A DNA stretch of 64,000 bases from Propionibacteriaceae bacterium (GTDB lineage: Bacteria > Actinomycetota > Actinomycetes > Propionibacteriales > Propionibacteriaceae): assembly GCA_031272505.1 (NCBI GenBank), contig JAISTQ010000065.1:22855-86854 (forward strand), given 5' to 3'. The notes under the pieces were generated by a model. That model had not been told where the DNA came from, did not search any database, and saw only the letters and a program-made list of their open reading frames with translations. This document shows, piece by piece, positions 54,185 through 62,540 of this stretch. Numbering within the stretch: position 1 is the stretch's first letter; every line of letters starts with the position of its first letter. A program made the position numbers and the translations under genes.

Positions 54185-55594
54185 ATGGCTCGGATTTTGG
54201 TTCGCGCAGGGAAGCGCCCGGGAACTTACGTAAACGCAGAGGCTTCGCTGGGGTATAGCGGGCGCGGGGTGATCTCGCTGAACGCCGGCAATTACTTTTA
54301 TTGGGATTCGGTGTTCCGGTGGGTGAGCGTGCCGGGGGCGACGGTGGTGCCCGATTCGCTGCTCTCGCAGACTTTCCATTGGTCGAAGCGCTACGCGGAG
54401 ATGATCAACTCCGAGTTTGACGCCTATGTCTTCACCCTCACCAACTCCTTCCGCAAAGACTTCGTGGACGGCCTGGACGCCTGGACGGACTTGCTGCGCA
54501 AGCTGAAGCTGCCGGTGGTCGGCGTCGGCGGGGGAGTGCAGCTCGGCTGGAAGGACGGGCTGGAGCCCGGCCCGCGCGTGGACGAGGCCACCAAGCGGTT
54601 CGTCAGCGAGCTGCTGAACCACTCGGCCACCATCTCGGTGCGCGGCCACACCACGGCCGCCTATCTCAAGCGCCTCGGTTTCGGCGACCACGTGGTGCAT
54701 GTGACCGGCTGCCCCTCCCTGTATCTGTATGGCCCGGATTACCAGATCCGCGCGAAGGGCGAGCTCACCAAGGAATCCAAGGTGGCGATGAACGTCGCGG
54801 TGCGCGATTACGGCTTCGCCGATTTCCTGAACCAGACCTACGCCGATTACCCGAACTTCATCTACATCGCGCAGACCGGCGATGATCTCGCCACCTTCGT
54901 CTGGGGCAAAGACCGGCTGGTGGACATCAAACCGGAGTTTCCCGTCCACCTCGACCACCCGATTCTGCGCGACGGCAAGGCGCGGATGTTCCTCGACACC
55001 CGCACTTGGGTGGATTTCCTGCGCGACTACGACTACATGGCCGGCACCCGCATCCACGGCACCGTCGCCGCGATCCTGGCCGGCGTTCCGTCCACGCTGG
55101 TGTCCATGGATCAACGCACCCACGAGTTGGGCGAGTTCCACCGCATCCCGACTTTCCGCCGTCCCGATCTCGCCGACGACGAGACGCTGGCCTCGCTGTA
55201 CGCCAAGTCCGATTGGACGGCCTTCAACGCCGCGCTGCCGGAGCTATACCAGAACTTCTGCGATTTCTTCGACGAGAACGGCATTGAGCACATCGGCCAG
55301 CCTGGCAAGGCCAACCCCGAGTACGACGAGCAGATCCGCGCCGCCAAACTCCCCGGCCCGATCACCCCGATCATGACGCACGGCCAACTCGACCAAAAAG
55401 CCGTCCTCGCCCGCCTCAACTGGCTCCGCGAAGGGATCGACGAAACCCTGCTGTGTGAAAAACGCGGCTACTTCGCCCCCGAGTTCCCCGCCGTCCCCAA
55501 AGCCGCCCGCGCCAAACAAACGCAACGCTACCGCCCCCCGCGCACCCTCTTCGAAAAACTCCGCTCCCGCCTCAAACGCCTCCTCCGCCGCTGA
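54185..55594 (+). CDS. Polysaccharide pyruvyltransferase family protein
   Basis: 469 residues. Motifs of the CsaB-type fold: an early LNAGNYFYWDSVF, KLPVVGVGGGVQLGW, ISVRGHTTAAYLKRLG, VTGCPSLYLYG, and the diagnostic YMAGTRIHGTVAAILAGVP. C-terminal 60 residues are very basic, suited to membrane or anionic-glycan contact. Enzymes of this family add ketal pyruvate to cell-wall polysaccharides. No glycosyltransferase cluster adjoins it here. Confidence 0.85.
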   Translation: MARILVRAGKRPGTYVNAEASLGYSGRGVISLNAGNYFYWDSVFRWVSVPGATVVPDSLLSQTFHWSKRYAEMINSEFDAYVFTLTNSFRKDFVDGLDAWTDLLRKLKLPVVGVGGGVQLGWKDGLEPGPRVDEATKRFVSELLNHSATISVRGHTTAAYLKRLGFGDHVVHVTGCPSLYLYGPDYQIRAKGELTKESKVAMNVAVRDYGFADFLNQTYADYPNFIYIAQTGDDLATFVWGKDRLVDIKPEFPVHLDHPILRDGKARMFLDTRTWVDFLRDYDYMAGTRIHGTVAAILAGVPSTLVSMDQRTHELGEFHRIPTFRRPDLADDETLASLYAKSDWTAFNAALPELYQNFCDFFDENGIEHIGQPGKANPEYDEQIRAAKLPGPITPIMTHGQLDQKAVLARLNWLREGIDETLLCEKRGYFAPEFPAVPKAARAKQTQRYRPPRTLFEKLRSRLKRLLRR

Positions 55595-55617
55595 TCGCGT
55601 CTGTGCTCCGCTTGTCG

Positions 55618-55663
55618 TTGACGAAGATAATGTCGTCATGTAGGATGACTACAGAATTGTAGT
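55618..55663 (+). promoter_or_regulatory. hipBA promoter with two inverted-repeat operators
   Basis: TTGACG (55618-55623), 17 bases, TAGGAT (55641-55646) is a good promoter. TGACGA (55619-55624) and TCGTCA (55633-55638) are perfect arms eight bases apart, the same geometry as E. coli HipB sites. A second repeat, ACTACA/TGTAGT (55648-55663), covers the start point. Expected autorepression by the HipB-like protein. Confidence 0.7.
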
Positions 55664-55701
55664 TTGTTGAGTTGACGATGATTTTGTAATCGGAGGTGAA
55701 G

Positions 55702-55944
55702 GTGGCTAAGTATTCGGGACGGGTGCGCGATCCTCAGGCGCTGGGGCAGTTCTTGGAGCAAGCGCGGGTGTTGCATGGGCTGTCGCAGCGGGAGTTGGCC
55801 GCGAAGCTCGGGGTCTCGCAGCGTTACGTCTGGGAGATGGAGGCGGGCGAGCCCACACTGTGGGCGAAGCGGCTGTTCGCGTTCATGCGCCAGACCGGCA
55901 TGACGCTGAGCGCCACCATCGATACCGAGGACGAAGATGAGTGA
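55702..55944 (+). CDS. hipB: HipB-type antitoxin / Xre-family repressor
   Basis: 80 residues. Helix-turn-helix: LGQFLEQARVLHGLSQRELAAKLGVSQRYVWEMEAG. GTG 55702 has GGAGG five bases upstream; the GTG at 55696 lies inside that ribosome site. Overlaps hipA by eight bases. Expected to bind the operators at 55619-55663 and to hold HipA inactive. Confidence 0.9.
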   Translation: MAKYSGRVRDPQALGQFLEQARVLHGLSQRELAAKLGVSQRYVWEMEAGEPTLWAKRLFAFMRQTGMTLSATIDTEDEDE

Positions 55945-57154
55945 TCTGGTCGTGATGCTCTATGGGAAGCCGATTGGAAAGCTGGTCGGCTCGGATTGGC
56001 GGCGCTTTGATTTCGTCACCACCGACGAGACGTTCGAGCACTTCGATGCGATGTCCACGATCTTGTCCGAATCGATCCCGTTGCAGCCAGCATTCAAACG
56101 CAAACTGGCGGCGCGACGACGGAATTTCTTCGCCGAGTTGCTGCCGGAGGGCTCGGCGCTGGAGGTGATGGCGGAGCGTGCCCGGCTGCTGCCGACTGAC
56201 GTCGTCGGGATGCTGCGTCGCTATGGCCGAGATGTGGCCGGGGCGGTGGAGATATTCGATCCGGAAGCGGATTACGAGCCGGCCGTCCCGCAGTTGCGGC
56301 GGCTCAGCGCCAAACAGGTCGCCAACATCGCCACTTCTCCCCTCGAGTATCCGCTCGGCAATGAACCGGCTCAGGGGCGCGTGTCACTCGGGGGAGTGCA
56401 GCAGAAGTTCACGTTGACTCGCAAAGACGGGCACTGGCATCAGCCGTTGGGCGGCTATCCGTCCACGCACATCCTCAAACCGCCCTCACCTAGCCATCCC
56501 ACCATCACTTTTGACGAAGAGTACGGGACTCGGATCGCCAAGCGTCTGGGGCTGCTCAGCTACGACGTCCATATTGAGGACTTCGACGGAGTGTCCTGCC
56601 TGGTGATCGAACGCTATGACCGCGTTGGCTCAAGCGGGGTGTTGACGCGCATCCATCAAGAGGACATGAACCAAGCGCTGGGCGCTTCGGGCAACCAGAA
56701 ATACCAAGAGCACGGCGGCTCGATGAGCTTGGCGCGGATCGCCGAGTTGCTCTCTCGGACCGCACCCAAAGAGCTTCCGAAGCTCCTGCAGTTGGTCACG
56801 CTCGCGGTCGGCATTGGCAATCTGGACATGCATGGCAAGAACATCTCCCTATTGCACCTGCCGGACGGGACGGCCCAACTGGCCCCCGCCTACGACACCG
56901 TCCCGATGCTGCACTTCCCCTTGGACGGCCGTCTCGCCCTGAAGGTGGGCGGCGTCTACCCGATCCGTTCGCTACGCCTCAAGGACCTGATCCACGAAGG
57001 GGAGAGTTGGGGCTTGGACGACGCCGAAGCAACCGTGCGCGAGACCCTCGGCCAAATCCTCGCCGCACTCGATGCGGAGACCCCGCACCCGCGCGCCTAC
57101 CCCTACCTCCAGGCCGACATCTCCACCAACATCCAGCGCCTCATCAAGCCCTAA
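55937..57154 (+). CDS. hipA: HipA-type serine/threonine kinase toxin
   Basis: 405 residues. HipA N-terminal domain (LYGKPIGKLVG) and kinase-like domain: glycine-rich SLGGVQQKFTLT, Lys in STHILKPP, catalytic loop GIGNLDMHGKN with Asp297, and APAYDTVPM. HipA phosphorylates glutamyl-tRNA synthetase in E. coli; the target here is unknown. All key residues present. Downstream lies TACTCA/TGAGTA (57177-57194), a small hairpin in unusually AT-rich DNA. Confidence 0.92.
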   Translation: MSDLVVMLYGKPIGKLVGSDWRRFDFVTTDETFEHFDAMSTILSESIPLQPAFKRKLAARRRNFFAELLPEGSALEVMAERARLLPTDVVGMLRRYGRDVAGAVEIFDPEADYEPAVPQLRRLSAKQVANIATSPLEYPLGNEPAQGRVSLGGVQQKFTLTRKDGHWHQPLGGYPSTHILKPPSPSHPTITFDEEYGTRIAKRLGLLSYDVHIEDFDGVSCLVIERYDRVGSSGVLTRIHQEDMNQALGASGNQKYQEHGGSMSLARIAELLSRTAPKELPKLLQLVTLAVGIGNLDMHGKNISLLHLPDGTAQLAPAYDTVPMLHFPLDGRLALKVGGVYPIRSLRLKDLIHEGESWGLDDAEATVRETLGQILAALDAETPHPRAYPYLQADISTNIQRLIKP

Positions 57155-57286
57155 GATCAACTCTTATGAGTAAATATACTCAATCAAATGAGTAATAACT
57201 TGCGGCCTCCGTCGATCCGCAGAAATGACGGGACACCGAGCATGGCTTGGGCGAGCGGGGGGCGATTTGGTTAGACTGGAGTGTTA
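57155..57286. other. Intergenic region after hipA
   Basis: No gene seen. Contains the inverted repeat TACTCA/TGAGTA at 57177-57194 (six-base spacer), a possible hairpin end for hipA without a T-run, and the promoter for the next gene should lie toward its right side, though I could not pick a convincing -10 box. Confidence 0.35.
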
Positions 57287-57384
57287 CTTGAGGTTTCTCT
57301 AAAGCAACTTGAGGGTGCCACGCCGTGGGGACGGCGCCTCCGAGGGGTTCTAGGGAGGCGCTGGTACCGTCGAAATTCCTCAAG
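57287..57384 (+). ncRNA. Candidate structured 5' leader (cis-regulatory RNA)
   Basis: Nested pairing just before a secreted EEP gene: CTTGAG (57308-57313) with CTCAAG (57379-57384); GGTGCCA (57314-57320) with TGGTACC (57362-57368, one G-U); CGCCGT-GGGG-ACGGCG hairpin (57321-57336); CCTCC (57337-57341) with GGAGG (57354-57358), which can extend to eight pairs by breaking the previous hairpin. A second CTTGAGG copy (57287-57293) could compete for the 3' arm, which touches the ribosome site. No known riboswitch class recognised. Confidence 0.45.
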
Positions 57385-57398
57385 CAAAGGAGTTCGAC

Positions 57399-59384
57399 TT
57401 GCGAAACGCGGGACGATTTATAGCCGCTGGTGTGGTGGCGTTGGCACTGGTTGCCGCGCCGATTACGGCTGTCGACGCCCAGGCGACCGGCACGGTTTTC
57501 ACCGCCGTCAATCCAGACAAGAAAGTGATCCAGCCTTCCAACATGAAGGTGACGAAGACCTCGAACACGGCCGTGGTGATCACTTGGTCGAAGGTTTCCA
57601 AGGCGGTCAAGTACCGGGTGAAGTACTCGACGAGTTCGTCGATGAAAAACGCGAAGTATGCCGACACCAAGACGAACGAGCGCAAGCTCACCAGCCTGAA
57701 GAAGAACAAGACGTACTACATCAAGGTGGTGGCGCTGGATTCGAAGGGCAAGTGGATCGGCAAGTACTCCCCGGTGTTCAAGGTGAAGACGCCGAACCGC
57801 AAGGACACCACGCTGTTCGCGCCCGAGACGATCAAGGTGAAGTCGGTCACCGACACCACCGCCACGCTCACTTGGGCGAAGGACGACCGGGCTACCAAGT
57901 ATCGGGTGCGCTACTCCACCAGTTCCAACTTCGCCAGCGCGAAGACGGTGGTATTGAAAGACCCGGCCGGCTCCACGGTCACCGGCTTGCTGCCGTGGAC
58001 GACCTATTATTTCTCGGTGCGCGCGGTGAATGCCTCCGGGCTGAACATGTCGCCCTACTCGGCTTCCGTATCGGCAAAGACGAAATCTCCAGCCGCGACC
58101 GAAATTCCGGCGCAGCCCAGCGCGACCGCGCTCTCCGCGTCCACCGCGCAGGTGACTTGGCAGCCGGTCGTGGGCGCCGTCTACTACCAGGTGCAGAACA
58201 CCTGCTCCGATTGGGATCACGCCACCGAGCGGATCGTTGACGGCCTCACCCTCACCGTGGGCGGGCTGGAGACGAAGACCAAGTGCTCTTTCCGCGTCCG
58301 CACCACGAACGAGAAGAACAAGGCGCTTTCGGATTATTCGAAAGCGGGCACGGCCACCACTTTCGACACTCCGACGACAGTGAACCTGGCCACCTACAAC
58401 GTCCGCCACGTCACCTCCCCGGCGGCCAGCACCGAAGAGAAGAGTTGGGCGGATCGCCGGCTCGCGCTGCGGGACATGATCCAATCGCGCGATCTTGACG
58501 TGATCGGCGTCCAAGAGGCTTCCACGCTGGGCCTGGTGTTGACGTCCGGGGCGTCCAAGACGTCAATCACCATCTACGAGGACTTGATCAACCTGCTCGG
58601 CGAGCATTGGGCGCTCAGCGACACCAGCCGCTACAACTGCAAGAAGTCCACCACGAAGTCCAGTTGCACCTATGTGGACCAGGGGGCGTCGTTCGGCACC
58701 CGCATCCTGTACCGCAAGGATCGGCTGGAGATGCAGGCGTCCGGCTCCCGGTTGCTCACCACGCCCTCGGGCGGGACGACCGAGCGCTACGTTGCCTGGG
58801 CGATTTTCAAGCAGATCGCCACCGGGAAACGCTTCATGTTCACCACCACCCACCTGGAGTACCTGAAGAGCCCGGTCACCCGGATGAACGAGGCGCGGCG
58901 CGTCCAGGCGGCCGAGATCGTGCAAACGGTGTTCGACAACAACCCGGAGAACCTGCCGGTCTTCATCACCGGCGATTTCAACTCCAACAAGCTGCAAGTG
59001 CCGTCAAACACCCCATATGACGAGATCACCGCCTACGGTTTCATCGATCCGATCGCCAATGTGCCCACCGGCGCCTATCAGCCCGCCGCCACCGCGCAGA
59101 ACATGATCAACGTCAAGTACAACACCTTCAACAACTGGACCCGCACACTGCCGCGGCACACCTCGGGCAAGGGCGCGAACATCGATTACATCTTCACCTC
59201 GCCCACGGTGCCGGTCCTTGAGTACGAGACGGTGGTGAACGTGGACGCGAACGGACGCTGGGTAGGCATGTTCCCGTCCGACCACAACATGCTGCGCGCC
59301 CAGGTGAGCATCCCCGATCCGGAGGTACAGTACGACCCGGTCGTCGACCCGACGGTTCCCGTCGATCCGGTCGTCCCCGCGTAA
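57399..59384 (+). CDS. Secreted protein with FN3-like domains and an EEP phosphohydrolase domain
   Basis: 661 residues. TTG start with a strong site (AAAGGAG, seven bases). Signal peptide (1-27). Three fibronectin-III-like domains (about 45-130, 140-230, 235-325; repeated SKAVKYRVKYSTSS and ATKYRVRYSTSS patterns) then an EEP domain (about 328-640): NLATYNVRHV, DVIGVQEAS, TTTHLEYL, VFITGDFNSN, NIDYIFTSP and FPSDHNMLRA, all catalytic positions present. Short acidic Pro/Val tail. Likely extracellular nuclease or phosphodiesterase. A second, differently built EEP protein lies at 890-2677. Confidence 0.87.
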   Translation: MRNAGRFIAAGVVALALVAAPITAVDAQATGTVFTAVNPDKKVIQPSNMKVTKTSNTAVVITWSKVSKAVKYRVKYSTSSSMKNAKYADTKTNERKLTSLKKNKTYYIKVVALDSKGKWIGKYSPVFKVKTPNRKDTTLFAPETIKVKSVTDTTATLTWAKDDRATKYRVRYSTSSNFASAKTVVLKDPAGSTVTGLLPWTTYYFSVRAVNASGLNMSPYSASVSAKTKSPAATEIPAQPSATALSASTAQVTWQPVVGAVYYQVQNTCSDWDHATERIVDGLTLTVGGLETKTKCSFRVRTTNEKNKALSDYSKAGTATTFDTPTTVNLATYNVRHVTSPAASTEEKSWADRRLALRDMIQSRDLDVIGVQEASTLGLVLTSGASKTSITIYEDLINLLGEHWALSDTSRYNCKKSTTKSSCTYVDQGASFGTRILYRKDRLEMQASGSRLLTTPSGGTTERYVAWAIFKQIATGKRFMFTTTHLEYLKSPVTRMNEARRVQAAEIVQTVFDNNPENLPVFITGDFNSNKLQVPSNTPYDEITAYGFIDPIANVPTGAYQPAATAQNMINVKYNTFNNWTRTLPRHTSGKGANIDYIFTSPTVPVLEYETVVNVDANGRWVGMFPSDHNMLRAQVSIPDPEVQYDPVVDPTVPVDPVVPA

Positions 59385-59495
59385 ACTCCCGCGTAAATTC
59401 CCTGATAAACCTGTGAGTCTCCCGACTCTGGTCAACCATTTAGGAACGGATGGTAGTATCGCTGGAGTTGAGCGTAGAAACGTGGGAGTTTGAGC

Positions 59496-61985
59496 GTGAA
59501 GTTGCTGGGAAGTGGGTTGGCGGCCTGTGCGTTGCTGGTGTCGATGCTGGTATGCGTCGCCTCACCGGCGCAGGCGAAAACGCAGGCGCAGCCCCCCGAA
59601 CCTGCCCGCACCATGCACCCCGAGCGGGTCATCCCGGACATCTCGTACAACATCGCCGGTGGCCGCGTCGAAATCTATAACTCGATCGGCGAAAATGACG
59701 GCGGCGAAGACTGGCGGCAGATGGTGATCGCTTCCTACTTGGTGAACTCGGTTCCCAAGGGCGGCATCACGCGCATCGCCACCTACAACTTCTGGCAGGA
59801 CGGCTACTCCGCGAAGCTCAATCCCGACACGAATAAGTGGGACGTCTACACCCCGGACGGCGAAGTGGCCGACGTGATGCCACCGCTCACCGAGGCCTTC
59901 CGCAACCAGTTGAACCTCTATGACACTCCGGAGCAGCGCAAGGCGCATCTGCTCATCCTGGGGCAGCGGGATCGGATGAAAGAGAGCTACAAGGTGGGCT
60001 CCGGCATGGCGAAGCTGCTGATGGACGCCGGGGTGGTCAAGTTCTGCGTCGGGCAGCTCTACGGCTGCCTCACCACCTCCAAAGAGGGCGAGATGCACGC
60101 CAAATTCGGCCTGTTCTCGCAGACCCGCGATTCGAACGGCAAGCTGTGGAAGAACGTGTTGTATTCCACCACGGTGAACTACAACGGCACTTCCGGCGGC
60201 AAGAAGTCGAACACCACCATCGTCATCTATGGCGACTCGAAGCTGTACAACGGCGTGTTGAACAACGTCTGGAAGCCGATGTACAACGAGCATCGCACGG
60301 CCGGCTACAACAAGGCGGCCGAGCAGGGCATCAAGGGCAAGATTCCGGGCATCACCTATTATCCGTCACCGCGGCAGACCGATTTCGAGCGGCTCTACCT
60401 GGAGAACATGCTGGCCGAGAATGGCGGCCGGAAGGCCGGGACATCCTGCAAGATCGTGGTGGCGCAGATCATGTTCTCCGAGGGGCGCAAAAAGATTTTC
60501 GAGGCGTTGGTGCAACTGAAAGCCGAGGGCTGTTCGGTGCGGATTCTCACCGATCCGGTGTTCCTGGATCCCACGCTCGTCACCTACTTCCAGATGTACA
60601 AGACGCTGAGATCGGTGCTCAAAGACGTCACCGTCGCCCATTTACATGACAAGACGATGACGGTCATCTACACCAACAGCGCCGGTAAACGCGTGTACGG
60701 CATGTTTACCGGCTCGGCGAACTTCAACGGGCCGGGGTTGCTGCACGACGAATCCACGCTGTTCGTCACCCACCAAGAGGCGGTGGAGGGGGTGAACTCG
60801 CACCTGCAACGCATTTACAACTTGGTGCACGGCGGCAAGGCGAAGCACCCGGTGCGGGCGGTCACACTCTCGTCGAATGCGCTGCTGATCCACCCGAAGG
60901 AAACGGTGAAGGTGAAGGCGTCGATTCTGCCCACCAACGCCACTAAGAAGACCATCCGCTGGACGACCAACCGGTCGAGTGTGGCCACGGTTTCTTCCAC
61001 GGGGGTGGTGACGGGCGTCTCCCCTGGCACCGCCACGCTCACTGCCCGCTCGTTCCAAGGAGGCGTGACGGCTACCGCTACCATCGTCGTCTCCAATTCA
61101 CACGTGGTGGAGGTGAAACCGAGCTTCACGCTGGCTCGGACGGCCGCCTTAGGCTCCTGGACGACGGTGAACGTCTCCTGGGGCAGTTACACCGGCACCG
61201 TCTCGCTCAACTACTTCTCGCAATCGCGGAAGAAATGGATCCGCAAGGATTTCATCCCCGTGGTGAACGGGGTGGGCAGCTACTCCTTCCAGGTGACGGA
61301 GAGCGCGGTGTACCGAATCCGGGCGGAGGAGGTGACGAACCCGGCCGATTCGTACATCTGGAAGGGCGTGAAGCTGACGGCCTCGCAGCCGCAGCTCGCG
61401 GTGCCCGCGGCGGCAGACACCACCCCGGTGTTGACGGCGCCCTCGGTCTTCTCCAAGGGGACCATTGTGCCCTTTGCCGTCACCTATGCGCCCGGCGGGA
61501 AGGTCACGCTGCAATACAAGAAGGGCAGCAAGTGGGTCAATAAAAAGACCGTGACGATGTCCGGATCGACGTACACCTTCTCGGTGGAGGTGAGCGGCTC
61601 ATCGCATTGGCGGGTGCGGACGGCCACGGGTGCGGTGTCGGCTTCGGTGTATCTGCCGGTAGCTTCCGCGTCGATCAACATCACCACCCACCGCCCGAAG
61701 TTGTTGACGCCCGCCTCATGCACCTACGGGAAGGCTTTCAACCTGACGGCCCACTGGACTCCGGATTACACCACCAAGACCACCCGGAAGCTCTACCTGC
61801 AATTCCAGGTCGGCACGACGTGGCGCACCTACAAGACCATCACCATCCCCTCGGGCAAGAACTGGGTCAGCTTCAAGATCAAGCAGTCCAGCGGGCATCG
61901 TTGGCGGCTGTATCCGGCGGCGACTTCCGTCCCGTGGGGCTATCGCAAGGATCCGTCATGGTCCCGCATGATCCTGTGCAAGTGA
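59496..61985 (+). CDS. Secreted phospholipase-D-like protein with Big2 and beta-sandwich repeats
   Basis: 829 residues. Signal peptide (1-27). PLD superfamily core with two HxK motifs: EMHAKFGLFS and LHDKTMTVIYT, each followed by an Asn/Ser-rich strand (TTVNYNGTSGG; GMFTGSANFNGPG). A Big2-like domain follows (about 450-530, IRWTTNRSSVATVSSTG) and then repeated beta-sandwich segments with VTLQYKKGSKW-type strands to the end. Could be a nuclease or phospholipase. GTG 59496 has GGGAG seven bases upstream; TTG 59490 is too close to it. Follows the EEP gene by about 110 bases; overlaps the next gene. Confidence 0.85.
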   Translation: MKLLGSGLAACALLVSMLVCVASPAQAKTQAQPPEPARTMHPERVIPDISYNIAGGRVEIYNSIGENDGGEDWRQMVIASYLVNSVPKGGITRIATYNFWQDGYSAKLNPDTNKWDVYTPDGEVADVMPPLTEAFRNQLNLYDTPEQRKAHLLILGQRDRMKESYKVGSGMAKLLMDAGVVKFCVGQLYGCLTTSKEGEMHAKFGLFSQTRDSNGKLWKNVLYSTTVNYNGTSGGKKSNTTIVIYGDSKLYNGVLNNVWKPMYNEHRTAGYNKAAEQGIKGKIPGITYYPSPRQTDFERLYLENMLAENGGRKAGTSCKIVVAQIMFSEGRKKIFEALVQLKAEGCSVRILTDPVFLDPTLVTYFQMYKTLRSVLKDVTVAHLHDKTMTVIYTNSAGKRVYGMFTGSANFNGPGLLHDESTLFVTHQEAVEGVNSHLQRIYNLVHGGKAKHPVRAVTLSSNALLIHPKETVKVKASILPTNATKKTIRWTTNRSSVATVSSTGVVTGVSPGTATLTARSFQGGVTATATIVVSNSHVVEVKPSFTLARTAALGSWTTVNVSWGSYTGTVSLNYFSQSRKKWIRKDFIPVVNGVGSYSFQVTESAVYRIRAEEVTNPADSYIWKGVKLTASQPQLAVPAAADTTPVLTAPSVFSKGTIVPFAVTYAPGGKVTLQYKKGSKWVNKKTVTMSGSTYTFSVEVSGSSHWRVRTATGAVSASVYLPVASASINITTHRPKLLTPASCTYGKAFNLTAHWTPDYTTKTTRKLYLQFQVGTTWRTYKTITIPSGKNWVSFKIKQSSGHRWRLYPAATSVPWGYRKDPSWSRMILCK

Positions 61986-62515
61986 TTCGGGTTTTCGGGG
62001 CGCTGTTCGTGGTGGCGCTGCTGGCCGGATGTGCCCCAGAGGCCGCCCCGCCGTCTCCCAGCGTGACGGTGAGTGAGACTCCTACCGTCACCCTGGAGCC
62101 GAGTGAAGAGCCCGAGCCCGGCCCGACGGCCACCCGGACCACCACCCTCGCCCCGGAGGAGCAATACTGCGCCGATTGGGTGTCGATTCTGGCCACCCCC
62201 GAGTCGACGGGGGAGTCCGACGATGAAGCGGGTGAGGGTGACGACGCGGGCGACGCGGAGGATTACACCACCACCGCGGCTTGGGCGGCCGAGACCGCGC
62301 AGAAGTACGAGTGGGCCTCCGAGAACGCCCCCGAAGAGCTGAAGGCGAAGTACGACGAGGTTGTAGACTACCTGCGAGCGGTCGAAACGGCGGCCGCCAG
62401 CAATGACGAGGAGACGCTTTACAGCCTGTTCGAGATGATCGGCGACCTGGACGACGCGATGACGGCCATCCAGGAAACCACCGAAGCGCTGTGCGGTGTC
62501 GAGGCTCCCGAGTGA
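61982..62515 (+). CDS. Small acidic lipoprotein of unknown function
   Basis: 177 residues. Lipobox LLAGC near residue 15, a Pro/Ser/Thr/Glu linker, then a helical acidic domain with a few Trp and two Cys. GTG overlaps the PLD stop by four bases, so it is coupled to it; an ATG at 61958 would add eight residues. No family recognised. It may work with the secreted PLD-like protein, for instance as an anchor or inhibitor, but that is a guess from position. Confidence 0.65.
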   Translation: MIRVFGALFVVALLAGCAPEAAPPSPSVTVSETPTVTLEPSEEPEPGPTATRTTTLAPEEQYCADWVSILATPESTGESDDEAGEGDDAGDAEDYTTTAAWAAETAQKYEWASENAPEELKAKYDEVVDYLRAVETAAASNDEETLYSLFEMIGDLDDAMTAIQETTEALCGVEAPE

Positions 62516-62540
62516 CGTGAAAAGTCGGGGAAGGAGAGGC

